DNA from: Caulobacterales bacterium
Lineage (GTDB): Bacteria > Pseudomonadota > Alphaproteobacteria > Caulobacterales > Caulobacteraceae
DNA: 64,000 nucleotides
Direction: 5' to 3'
Assembly: GCA_019510435.1 (NCBI GenBank)
Contig: JAEKKJ010000008.1
Coordinates: 62,001 to 126,000 of the forward strand
The notes under the pieces are model-generated. The model made no database searches. It was not told where the DNA came from and worked only from the letters and a program-made list of their open reading frames with translations. Made by a program: the position numbers and the translations under genes. Positions 1 through 7,187 of this stretch are shown here, in pieces. How positions within the stretch are numbered: the first letter of the stretch is position 1; the number at the start of each line of letters is the position of its first letter.

Positions 1-338
1 AGAGCGGCCAGGGCCTCGCGGAATCCCTCCGGCGAGGGGTCGCGGGGCAGGTGCTTGGCGAGGCGGAAGACGCGCCGCACCTTGGGAAAGACCAGAGCCA
101 GCACGTCGTTGGCGCCGACCCAGACCAGCACCTTGGCGGGCCGGCAGGCCACGACCTTTGGCAGCCGGCGCAGGGCGTTGTCCGCCAGATCGCCGCCGAC
201 CCCGAAATTCCGGAAGGCGAACCGCGCGTTTTGCGGCCGCTGGGCGAGCGCGCCAATCCAGTCGAACGCCTGGCCTCGGCCGGCGGTGCTGCTGGAGCCA
301 AGGCAGGCGACGACGGTCCGGGAGGTCGCACGTCTCAT
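1..338 (-). CDS. SGNH/GDSL hydrolase, N-terminal part (runs off window)
   Basis: Translating the complement from the ATG at 338 gives about 112 residues before the left edge, so the C-terminus with the catalytic Asp-x-x-His block is outside. Visible SGNH blocks: block I CLGSSSTAGRGQAFDW near residues 12-27 (the Ser of the GSSS motif would be the nucleophile, in place of the usual GDS), block II FGVGGD (Gly) near 46-51, and block III VGANDV (Asn) near 75-80. No signal peptide precedes block I, so a cytoplasmic esterase or lipase is likely. The ATG overlaps the stop of the upstream AraC remnant by four bases, so translation is probably coupled. The substrate cannot be told. Confidence 0.8.
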   Translation of the reverse strand, partial: MRRATSRTVVACLGSSSTAGRGQAFDWIGALAQRPQNARFAFRNFGVGGDLADNALRRLPKVVACRPAKVLVWVGANDVLALVFPKVRRVFRLAKHLPRDPSPEGFREALAA

Positions 339-475
339 GGGTCGACCCGTAGCCCGGCGAAGCTTCGGCGGTAGGCCGAGGGCGAGGCGCCGAAGCGCTT
401 GGAGAAGGCCTTGCTGAAGGTCGGGGCGTCGGCGAAGCCGGCCCGCGCCCGCTCGCGGCGCGGGAGGATCCTCAT
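335..475 (-). pseudogene. AraC-family regulator remnant (second HTH helix only)
   Basis: A 46-codon frame from the ATG at 475 to the TGA at 335-337 encodes GFADAPTFSKAFSKRFGASP followed by SAYRR, the typical second helix-turn-helix and C-terminus of AraC/XylS regulators. The sensor domain and first HTH are missing: upstream in this frame there is only the dienelactone hydrolase gene, whose stop overlaps the ATG. It overlaps the SGNH hydrolase start by four bases. I read it as the tail of a once complete regulator cut by a recombination that brought the hydrolase next to it. Whether the 46-residue peptide is still made is unknown. Confidence 0.7.
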
Positions 476-1305
476 CGGACTGCAGCGCCGGACCTTAGAC
501 GGTCGGCGAAGAAGGCGATGATCTCATCGACGGCCTGCCGCGTTGGCTCGCCGTCGGCGTCGATCAGATGCGCCGTCACCACGCTGTGCGGTGTGTTCAC
601 GTGCTGGCTGAAGAAGGATGGCGTGTCGGGGTTTGCGGCCTGGTCGGGCAGCACCCGCGGCTCGAAGCGCGACCCCAGTGCGGCCGCATAGGCGGCGAAG
701 CGTTCGGCGCGGCAGAACCGGTCGCCGGCGAACCGGTAGGCCCGCACGGTGAGGTCCTCGTCCTCGAGCCGCCGGCGCACATCCGCCAGCGCCTGCGGCG
801 AAATCTCCAGGCCGGCCGGATCGTCCATCGGCAGCGACGGCTGGCTGAGCACCGGGGCAAGCACCGCCGGCTCGAGCATCATCGAGAGGGCGAAATTGCC
901 GGTGAAGCACATGCCGATCGCTCCGACGCCGGGTCCGCCGCACTCGCCGTGGGCCAGGCGCGCCAGCGCCCGGAGCCAGTCGGTGACCGGGCTGGAGACG
1001 CCCCCACCGAACGCCCGGAATTCCGCGCTGACGCAGGCGCGGCGGAACACCTGCGCGCCCTCGTCAGCGTCCGGCACGGCGCCGTCGCGCCCGAACAGCG
1101 ACGGCATCCAGACCGTAAAGCCGGCGTCGCGGACCCAGCGGGCGAACCTCGCCACATGGGGACTGATCCCGGGCATCTCGGTCATCACGATCACGGCGGG
1201 CCCGGCGCCGGCCACATAGACGGTCCGCTCGGCGCCGAGGAGGGCGATCCGGCGCGCGATGAAGTCGTCCAGGGGATCGTCCATGGCCACGGTCGGGTCG
1301 GTCAT
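472..1305 (-). CDS. Dienelactone hydrolase family protein
   Basis: 277 residues, alpha/beta-hydrolase of the dienelactone hydrolase (DLH) family. The nucleophile motif is GMCFTG with Cys133, as in true DLH enzymes that use Cys-Asp-His rather than Ser. An early MPGISPHVARFARWVRDAGF segment matches the DLH strand/helix that precedes the substrate pocket. Asp in AYRFAGDRFC and the His residues near VNTPHSVVTAH are candidates for the rest of the triad. It is slightly longer than the 230-250 residue family norm. No signal peptide is seen, so it is cytoplasmic. The ATG at 1305 has GGAG about eight bases upstream. The 190-bp stretch behind its promoter side (1306-1496) shows nothing else. The substrate (a lactone or ester) is not determined. 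Confidence 0.85.
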   Translation of the reverse strand: MTDPTVAMDDPLDDFIARRIALLGAERTVYVAGAGPAVIVMTEMPGISPHVARFARWVRDAGFTVWMPSLFGRDGAVPDADEGAQVFRRACVSAEFRAFGGGVSSPVTDWLRALARLAHGECGGPGVGAIGMCFTGNFALSMMLEPAVLAPVLSQPSLPMDDPAGLEISPQALADVRRRLEDEDLTVRAYRFAGDRFCRAERFAAYAAALGSRFEPRVLPDQAANPDTPSFFSQHVNTPHSVVTAHLIDADGEPTRQAVDEIIAFFADRLRSGAAVR

Positions 1306-1496
1306 CTCGTTGCTCCGCTAGGGTCGGCGTCGGTCAGGATGGGCCACACCGCAATTCGGGCTGTGACCGGATCCGACCCCCGTACCCAGAATATCGACCG
1401 CGCTGTGCCGACGGTCGCCTCGCGATCGAAATGTGGTGGCAGACCCCTTGCCGCCACGGTCCCGTCGGCGCCTGGCAGGCCGTCGCCCGCGGCCGG

Positions 1497-2240
1497 CTAG
1501 TCGCGCGCCGCCTCCAGCAGCAGCTCAGCGGTCCGTGCGGGGTCGGTGACCATCATGCTGTGGCCGGTGGGGATTTCCCGGTACGTCCACTCACCGCCGC
1601 CCTTGGCGATCTCGCCGTGGGCGGCGTAGCCCATGAACGGCGTGACCGGGTCGGTCGCCAGGACATAGGTCTTGGGCAGCCCCGCATGGCCGCCGTTCGC
1701 GAACTTCACCGGATCCAGCCAGGTGCGCAGGGGGTGCGGCGTCGAACGGCGGGTCACCCATGCGCCATCGTCGGGATTGGTGACGCCGACCATTTCGGGG
1801 CCGACCACGGGCAGCCAGGCGCCGTCCGGAGCCATGCTGCGGAACGCGGCGCGCTTGCGTTCGACGAGCGCCGGGTCGCTGCCGGGCGCATGGGCGGCGA
1901 AGTCGTCCCCGTCCGACGGCACCGCCGCGTCCAGATAGACCAGCCGCCGGATTCGCGACTTCAGGCGATCGGCGATGAGCGTGGTCACCATGCCGCCGTA
2001 GGAATGGCCGACGAGGATGACGTCCTGGAGTTCCTCCGCCTCGATGACGCCCTGGATGTCCAGCGCATGGGTCTCCAGGCTCGGAACGGGCTCGCGCAGG
2101 TGTGCGCGCTCGCCCTGTCCGGTGAGCGTCGGGCTCAGCACGCGCGCGCCCTGGGCCAGAAGCAGCGGGCGCACCCGTGCCCAGCTCCACCCGCCGTGCC
2201 AGGCGCCGTGGACGAGGAGGAAGGTCGGTCTTGCGGTCAT
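1497..2240 (-). CDS. Alpha/beta hydrolase (salicylate/pyrethroid-esterase-like)
   Basis: 247 residues. It opens with MTARPTFLLVHGAWHGGWSW, the oxyanion-hole HGAWHG motif of the AB_hydrolase_6 group (plant salicylate esterase and pyrethroid hydrolase type), then the nucleophile elbow GHSYGG (Ser near residue 80) and a late GHSMMV supplying the catalytic His. The start at 2240 is chosen because AAGGA lies seven bases upstream and the motif begins at once; the frame stays open further upstream to 2960, but that part is antisense to nothing sensible and overlaps the GST gene in another frame. It probably acts on small esters in the cytoplasm. It follows the GST gene by 50 bp and may be co-transcribed. 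Confidence 0.88.
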   Translation of the reverse strand: MTARPTFLLVHGAWHGGWSWARVRPLLLAQGARVLSPTLTGQGERAHLREPVPSLETHALDIQGVIEAEELQDVILVGHSYGGMVTTLIADRLKSRIRRLVYLDAAVPSDGDDFAAHAPGSDPALVERKRAAFRSMAPDGAWLPVVGPEMVGVTNPDDGAWVTRRSTPHPLRTWLDPVKFANGGHAGLPKTYVLATDPVTPFMGYAAHGEIAKGGGEWTYREIPTGHSMMVTDPARTAELLLEAARD

Positions 2241-2290
2241 GGTTGTTCCTTCGGGGAGGGGAGACGGCGTCGGCGGCGCACCGGTTGGAG

Positions 2291-2926
2291 TCACGGGGCG
2301 GAGGCGGCCGCTTCCCGCTCGAGGGCCCGACACATGGCGGGCAGGGCCGCGACGCGGTCGTGGTGGGCGCGCAGGTTCGGCGCCACGTCGAGGCTGATGA
2401 GCCCGGCCCACCGCTCGAAGACGAAGAGATAGAAGTCGAGCGCCGACCACTCGCCGAGAAGCCAATCGCGCTCGGCGAGGTCGTTGGCGAGGCCTGAAAA
2501 CAGGCGCGAAAGCTCCTCCCGCGTGGCCGCCCGGAGTGCGGATTGCGCCTGGGGGTCCTCGCCCACGAAGCGGGCTGGGCGAAAGATCAGGCGGAACGCG
2601 GGATGCACCGATCCGCCCAGGTGGCCCAGCCATTCGAGGGCGGCGATCCGGGCCGACGGCCCGGACGGCAGCAGGCGCGCCTCGGGATGGCGGGCGTCCA
2701 GGGCCTGCAGGATGGCGCCGGTCTCGCGGACGATGCGGCCGTCGATCTCGAGCACCGGCACCTGCCGGCGAGGATTGAGGCGGCGGAACGGCGCGTCGCC
2801 GGCCCCGTCCGGCGCCATGGTCACCGGAGCCGCGGAGAACGGCGCGCCGACCGCCTCCAGGGCGCCCAGGGATGCGATCGCGCAGGACTTGGGGGCGAAG
2901 AAGAGCGTGGGGACCGGGTTCGACAT
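2291..2926 (-). CDS. Glutathione S-transferase family protein
   Basis: 211 residues with the two-domain GST layout. The thioredoxin-like N-terminal half has PTLFFAPKSCAIASLGALEA (Ser/Cys at the catalytic position typical of beta-class-like bacterial GSTs), the cis-Pro segment RRQVPVLEIDGR and the glutathione-contacting ETGAILQALDARHP. The C-terminal helical half contains ERDWLLGEWSALDFYLFVFERW, the conserved N-capping-box region. It conjugates or isomerises electrophiles with glutathione in the cytoplasm. It stands alone behind the regulatory element at 2959-2990, which is also found before the NmrA-MOSC-LysR operon, so control by the neighbouring LysR protein is likely. Confidence 0.9.
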   Translation of the reverse strand: MSNPVPTLFFAPKSCAIASLGALEAVGAPFSAAPVTMAPDGAGDAPFRRLNPRRQVPVLEIDGRIVRETGAILQALDARHPEARLLPSGPSARIAALEWLGHLGGSVHPAFRLIFRPARFVGEDPQAQSALRAATREELSRLFSGLANDLAERDWLLGEWSALDFYLFVFERWAGLISLDVAPNLRAHHDRVAALPAMCRALEREAAASAP

Positions 2927-2958
2927 GAGCTGAGGCTAGCGTCGCGCGAACCAGCGAC

Positions 2959-2990
2959 ACAGCTCATTGTCGCCATGGTTTTGATGAGCC
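2959..2990 (-). promoter_or_regulatory. Probable LysR-dependent operator upstream of GST (copy 1)
   Basis: Read on the minus strand, this 32-bp block matches the block at 5991-6022 at 26 of 32 positions without gaps. Both begin GGCTCATCAA and end CTGT. It contains a TCAT...ATGA inverted repeat of the kind LysR proteins bind. It ends 33 bp before the GST start codon and lies just beyond the stop of the LysR gene. Regulation by that protein is inference. Confidence 0.55.
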
Positions 2991-2992
2991 GA

Positions 2993-4027
2993 TTAGATGT
3001 GAACCACGGCGGCGACAGGCGCGCCGATATCGCGGGTCAGGTGGGACGCCAGCTCGTGCATCGGCAGGGCGCGGGGATTGCCGCGGCGCCAGACGGCCCA
3101 GAAGGTCCGATGCTGCGCCGGCGCAAGCGACATGCAGCGCAGGCCGGGCTGTGGCTGCAGAAGGTGTGGCCAGCCCGTGACCACGCCCACGCCCTGACCC
3201 GCCCGCGCAAGCTCGAAGATCGCGTCGTTCAACTGCACCGGCCAGATCTTCGTCTCGCGGCCCAGGGCGGTCCGCAGGCGAACCAGGTCCGCGTCCGCAA
3301 GCTCGTGCGTCAGGATGGTTTCGCCCCGCAGCTCGCTCCAGCGCACGCCTCTGCCGTCCGTGGCGCCTGCGGTGATCAGCCGATGTCCTTCGCCGATCAG
3401 GGCGACCACCTCCAGCTCGAACAGCAGACAGCGTTCCAGCCGCTCGTCTGCGGGAGGTTGCGAGGTGATCGCCAGGTCCACCTCGTCGGCGAGCAGCGCC
3501 TGGACCTCGCGCCGGGTGCCTTGCAGCCCGACCTGGACGTCGATCAGCGGGCGCTCGGCCGCGAACCGCGCCAAGGCGGCCGAGAGCCAGGTGTAGTAGC
3601 TGAAACAGCCGGCCGCGACGCGGAGCGGCTGGCGGGCCTCGGCGAACCGCCGCACGCCCAGTTCGGCCTCCGCCAGGGTGGCCAGGACGGTCTCGGCGGT
3701 GGCCACCAGCTTGGCGCCGGCCGCGGTGGCCGCCATGCGCTTGCCCACGCGGTCGAACAGCTGCGCGCCGAGGTCGCGTTCGAGGTTGAGCAGTTGGTGG
3801 CTCAGCGCCGATTGCGTCAGGTTGAGCCACCTTGCGGCGCGCGTCACGCTGCCTTCCCGGGCGATGGCCTGGACCAGCTTCAGGTGCCGGACCTCGATCA
3901 CCAGCCGCCGATCGGAGCCGGGGCGGGGTGTCAGCCCCGCCGGCTCGGCCGCCATCGATGAAGCGCGCGCATCGTTCACCCGCGAAGGATGAACCAGCGC
4001 GTGAAGATCGACAATCTTGCCCGTCAC
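2993..4027 (-). CDS. LysR-family transcriptional regulator
   Basis: 344 residues from a GTG at 4027. The winged HTH is VIEVRHLKLVQAIAREGSVT followed by RAARWLNLTQSALSHQLLNLE, closest in feel to MetR-type LysR proteins. The co-inducer-binding domain follows (two Rossmann-like lobes, about residues 130-340). The first ~42 residues before the HTH are unusually long for the family. I kept GTG 4027 because GAGGGG stands about eight bases upstream and the gene then follows the MOSC stop by 10 bp; an internal ATG at 3955 or GTG at 3901 would give the usual length but both lack a clear ribosome site. It probably controls the GST gene and its own operon through the shared 32-bp element. Confidence 0.88.
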   Translation of the reverse strand: MTGKIVDLHALVHPSRVNDARASSMAAEPAGLTPRPGSDRRLVIEVRHLKLVQAIAREGSVTRAARWLNLTQSALSHQLLNLERDLGAQLFDRVGKRMAATAAGAKLVATAETVLATLAEAELGVRRFAEARQPLRVAAGCFSYYTWLSAALARFAAERPLIDVQVGLQGTRREVQALLADEVDLAITSQPPADERLERCLLFELEVVALIGEGHRLITAGATDGRGVRWSELRGETILTHELADADLVRLRTALGRETKIWPVQLNDAIFELARAGQGVGVVTGWPHLLQPQPGLRCMSLAPAQHRTFWAVWRRGNPRALPMHELASHLTRDIGAPVAAVVHI

Positions 4028-4037
4028 CGGCGGCCCC

Positions 4038-4928
4038 TCACATGGGATCCGCCAGCGCGAGGTCGCCCGCGTGGGCGGTATCGCCGACGCGCACCACGCC
4101 TGCCGCGGCCACCTTGGCGTAGACGCTGAAGCAGCTCTGCAGTTCGCGCACGATCGTGCGGATGACGCTGGGGTCGCGGTCCAGTCCCGCCTGGGCGTGC
4201 GAGGTCATCACACAGCGCGGCGCCTTGGCCTCGATGGCCAGGGCCGCCCCGCCCACGCGGAGCGCCTGTCCGACCCAGCCTTCCTCGACGAAGCCCTCGG
4301 CCGCGTCGCCGGCCAGGAGCAGGTTCGGCCGGAAGCGGCGGATGTCGAGAACGGCCTCGGGGACCAGGCGCTGCAAGGCGCGAAGGGAGGCCTCGGTCAG
4401 CACATTGATCGGGAACGCATCGAAGTAGGTCCCCACCGGCGCGGCGTATTCGCTGAGCTCGCGCAGCAGGCCGGTTCCGAAACCGTCCATGCTGGGCAGG
4501 GCCTCGCCCGGCTGCAGGGTGAAGATGCGCCGCCACTCGCCCGCCGGATCGCGCACCCGCTCATCCCGGATCCGGTAGTGGTCGGCGTTCTCGCGCGGCT
4601 GCAGCGGCCAGAGCGTCACCGCGCGCCCGAGAAGCTCGGACAGCGCTTCGGCGGCGTCCGGCCCATCGGAGCGAACCACCGTCCCGTCCGGCAGGGTGAT
4701 CTCCACGTGCGGGACGAGGCCGGCGTTGGTGTCGGGAAGGTAGCGGGCGCCGCACAGCATCAGTTTCGGCATGTGCTTGGCGCCGCGGATGGTCTGGGTC
4801 TTCTCGTCCCGCACGGCCCAGCCCCGGTCCAGCGGGATCCCGGCGGCGTTGAGGGTGGTCTGCGCGAGGCGTTCGCCCCGCATCGACTTCACCGGATAGC
4901 GCCAGATCTCCTTGACGATGAAGCTCAT
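4038..4928 (-). CDS. MOSC domain-containing protein (MOSC N-terminal beta barrel type)
   Basis: 296 residues. The N-terminal beta-barrel domain is recognisable from IWRYPVKSMRGERLAQTTLN and DRGWAVRD; the C-terminal MOSC domain carries the conserved Cys239 in APRCVMTSHAQ, the residue that carries sulfur or binds the molybdenum cofactor in this superfamily (mARC, YcbX and MOCOS C-terminal relatives). Such proteins reduce N-hydroxylated compounds or move sulfur. There is no fused ferredoxin domain as in YcbX, so an outside electron donor would be required. The ATG overlaps the stop of the NmrA-like gene by four bases, indicating one operon with it. Confidence 0.88.
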   Translation of the reverse strand: MSFIVKEIWRYPVKSMRGERLAQTTLNAAGIPLDRGWAVRDEKTQTIRGAKHMPKLMLCGARYLPDTNAGLVPHVEITLPDGTVVRSDGPDAAEALSELLGRAVTLWPLQPRENADHYRIRDERVRDPAGEWRRIFTLQPGEALPSMDGFGTGLLRELSEYAAPVGTYFDAFPINVLTEASLRALQRLVPEAVLDIRRFRPNLLLAGDAAEGFVEEGWVGQALRVGGAALAIEAKAPRCVMTSHAQAGLDRDPSVIRTIVRELQSCFSVYAKVAAAGVVRVGDTAHAGDLALADPM

Positions 4929-5908
4929 CGGGCGGAGCTCCGCACGAGGTCGGAGGCGGGCTCGCCGCGCGGCGCATGGGCCTGGCGCAGGGCGGCCCAG
5001 TCGATCGAGGCGACCCAGGCCTCGAGGCTGCGCAGCGTGGGGACCAGGCGGCGGACCGCGTCGATGTCCGCGGCCCAGCCGCCGACCGGCGCGGTCTGGT
5101 TCCAGCGAAGTTGCGGAACGAGCGACGGGCCCACCTTGGTCGCGGCGACGAGCCCGGCGTCTTCGGTCTGCTGGGCGAAGGCGGCGAACTGGTCGAGCGG
5201 GACCTCCCGGAAGCCGATGTCCTCGCCCAGCGCGGCGGAGACCAGCTCGGCCAGTTCGGACAGGCTGCGCTCGTCGCTGGCGATCTCGATGGCCCGGCCC
5301 AGGAACGTGCCCGGATCGCGGAAGGCGGCGGCCACCAGGTCGGCCTCGTCCTCGATGGCCAGCAGCTGAAAAGGCCGGTCGCCCGGAAACGGGAAGGATA
5401 TGGCCTTGCGCTGGAACATGCGCGTCAGCACCGCTTCCTGGGTGAAGTTCTCCAGGAAGCTGACCGGCCGGAAGATCGTGTAGGCGAGGCCGGACGCGAT
5501 CAGCCGCCGCTCGATCTGCGCCTTGGTCTCGAAATGCGTGATGCCGAGCCCCGCCGTGCGGGTCGCGCCCCCGACCGAGGCGTAGACGAAGTGCGCCACG
5601 CCGGCCGCCTTGGCGGCGTCCACCAGGTTGCCGCCCTGGCGGATCTCGGCCTCGTAGCCATGCGCCCAGAAGTCCTGCACCGAGAAGACGCCGTGCGCGC
5701 CGGCGCAGGCCGCCGCCAGCGAGGCCAGGTCCTCGAGGTCGCCGGCGACTGGGACCGCCCCCAGGGCGGCGAGGTCGCGGGCGCGGGCGGAGGCAGGGTC
5801 GCGGGTCAAGGCGCGCACCCGCCAGCCATCTCTCAGGAGCCGGCGCGCCACGGCGCCGCCCTGCAGGCCGGTCGCCCCCGTGACGAGAAGGGTCCGCTCG
5901 CTGTCCAT
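4925..5908 (-). CDS. NmrA-like NAD(P)-binding protein
   Basis: 327 residues. The glycine-rich dinucleotide motif is TLLVTGATGLQGGAVARRLL (GxxGxxG) at the N-terminus, followed by the atypical-SDR NmrA/isoflavone-reductase features: VRALTRDPAS for NADP phosphate contact, HFVYASVGGA and FETKAQIE, where the usual YxxxK tyrosine is replaced. NmrA-like proteins are NADP(H) sensors or reductases. The ATG at 5908 has GGGAG six bases upstream; a TTG four codons further upstream is the other option. It is first gene of an operon with the MOSC protein and LysR regulator and sits 83 bp downstream of the shared 32-bp element. Confidence 0.87.
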   Translation of the reverse strand: MDSERTLLVTGATGLQGGAVARRLLRDGWRVRALTRDPASARARDLAALGAVPVAGDLEDLASLAAACAGAHGVFSVQDFWAHGYEAEIRQGGNLVDAAKAAGVAHFVYASVGGATRTAGLGITHFETKAQIERRLIASGLAYTIFRPVSFLENFTQEAVLTRMFQRKAISFPFPGDRPFQLLAIEDEADLVAAAFRDPGTFLGRAIEIASDERSLSELAELVSAALGEDIGFREVPLDQFAAFAQQTEDAGLVAATKVGPSLVPQLRWNQTAPVGGWAADIDAVRRLVPTLRSLEAWVASIDWAALRQAHAPRGEPASDLVRSSAR

Positions 5909-5990
5909 CGCCGCTCCCAAGCCGTAGGCGACGCGGCGCTGAGGTCTGCGCCGGTCGCGGGAACAGCATTCGCGACGCCGATCAATGCGT

Positions 5991-6022
5991 ACAGATCATC
6001 CTCGTCATCGTCTTGATGAGCC
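5991..6022 (-). promoter_or_regulatory. Probable LysR-dependent operator upstream of NmrA-MOSC-LysR operon (copy 2)
   Basis: This is the second copy of the 32-bp element at 2959-2990. In this copy TCATC and GATGA form perfect 5-bp inverted arms separated by 14 bp. Its position upstream of the operon that ends with the LysR gene fits autoregulation. Confidence 0.55.
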
Positions 6023-6051
6023 AGATTGGCAGGTGGGACGGTGAGGATGCG

Positions 6052-6960
6052 TCAGCTGTACTGACTGAGCTGGGCCAGCGACAGCGAAGGGTGCGGGCCG
6101 TCCAGGTCCGGGCCGGCATAGGGCGTGCGGCGGCCCATCAGGGTGCTGAACCGGGCGGGGTTGCGGGCCAGGACTTCGGCCGGCGTGATCTGCCGATAGA
6201 GCACCTGGGGCAGCAGGTACCAACGGCAGTAGTAGCCGATCAGGCTGACCCGCAGCCCTGGAGTCTTTCGCGCCAGGGCGCCGTGCCAGGTGTTGCCGTG
6301 CCAGACGATCAGGGATCCCGGCCGCGCCTCGACCGGCACAGCCAGGGAAAGGTCCACCGCCTCGTCCCGGTTTGGGTGACGAGCCCACCTGTGGCTCCCC
6401 GGCACGAAGAGGATCGAGCCGTGGTCCCGTGAATATTCGCTCAGCACCCAGGTGGCGTTGGCGACCTGGGCGTAGGCCGGGAAGGGCGCCGGCGTTCCGA
6501 CCTGGTCGGTGTGGAGCTCCAGGTTGTCGCGGCCCGCGCTCTTCAGCATCGCGTTGAGGCTCGAAAGCGTGCAGTTCTCGCCGAGCAGGTAGGTGATCAG
6601 CGCCAGGGCCTTTTCGTTGAGCAGGGCCTCCTCGAAGGCGCGGTCGCGGAACAGCACCTGGGCCAGGAACTGGCCCTCGCCGATGGCGGTCCGGGTCCCG
6701 GACGGCCCGGCGCCATCGAGGTCCGGCCGGTGGCCCGACTCCGCCTCGGCGATATCCAGCAGCGCCTCGCGCAGCCTGGTCGGCAGGTCGCCGGCGTCCA
6801 GGTCCTCCGGCGTCAGGACCGTGAAGCCCTGGGTGTCGAGGTCGAAGGCGTGCGACTGCAGGCCAAGGCGGACGATCTCCGCCCGGACGCGCTCCAGGGC
6901 GTGGTCCTCCGGCTCGGGGCGGAAGGCGCCTGCGAAGGCGGTTGTCGCCGTGGAGTCCAT
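6052..6960 (-). CDS. Phytanoyl-CoA dioxygenase (PhyH) family protein
   Basis: 302 residues. It shows the Fe(II)/2-oxoglutarate facial triad: H150-T-D152 in LELHTDQVG and a distal His in SLIVWHGNTWHGALARKTPG (H221 or H226), followed by an Arg in GLRVSL that binds the 2-oxoglutarate carboxylate. These features define the PhyH hydroxylase family, which hydroxylates a wide range of small molecules besides phytanoyl-CoA. The QVANATWVLSEYSRDHGSI segment is the typical core strand before SHRWARHP. No signal peptide is seen, so it is cytoplasmic. It is transcribed divergently from the symporter at 7188, and the 226 bp between them hold no further gene. The substrate is unknown. Confidence 0.88.
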   Translation of the reverse strand: MDSTATTAFAGAFRPEPEDHALERVRAEIVRLGLQSHAFDLDTQGFTVLTPEDLDAGDLPTRLREALLDIAEAESGHRPDLDGAGPSGTRTAIGEGQFLAQVLFRDRAFEEALLNEKALALITYLLGENCTLSSLNAMLKSAGRDNLELHTDQVGTPAPFPAYAQVANATWVLSEYSRDHGSILFVPGSHRWARHPNRDEAVDLSLAVPVEARPGSLIVWHGNTWHGALARKTPGLRVSLIGYYCRWYLLPQVLYRQITPAEVLARNPARFSTLMGRRTPYAGPDLDGPHPSLSLAQLSQYS

Positions 6961-7187
6961 TTCACTCGCCCGATCGCTGCGCCGCGGCCCGAAGCCGGGC
7001 CTCCTGGCGACGCCACTCGGGCGAGGCCGCCCGGCAGACTACTTCAACCAGCGTCGTTTGCATCACCCTGCAGGCCGGGCCTTCCGAGGACCGCGGGGGG
7101 GCTTTCAATGGCTTCGCGCCCGGCTACAACAGCCTACGCCCAAGGTCGAACGACCGCGTAGGGCGGACGGTGGGAGGGATTAAAGAC

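Noticed and set aside
1497..2960. An apparent 487-residue fusion ending in an alpha/beta hydrolase
   Set aside because: The first 240 residues overlap the GST gene in another frame. A ribosome site and the hydrolase N-terminus mark the real start at 2240.
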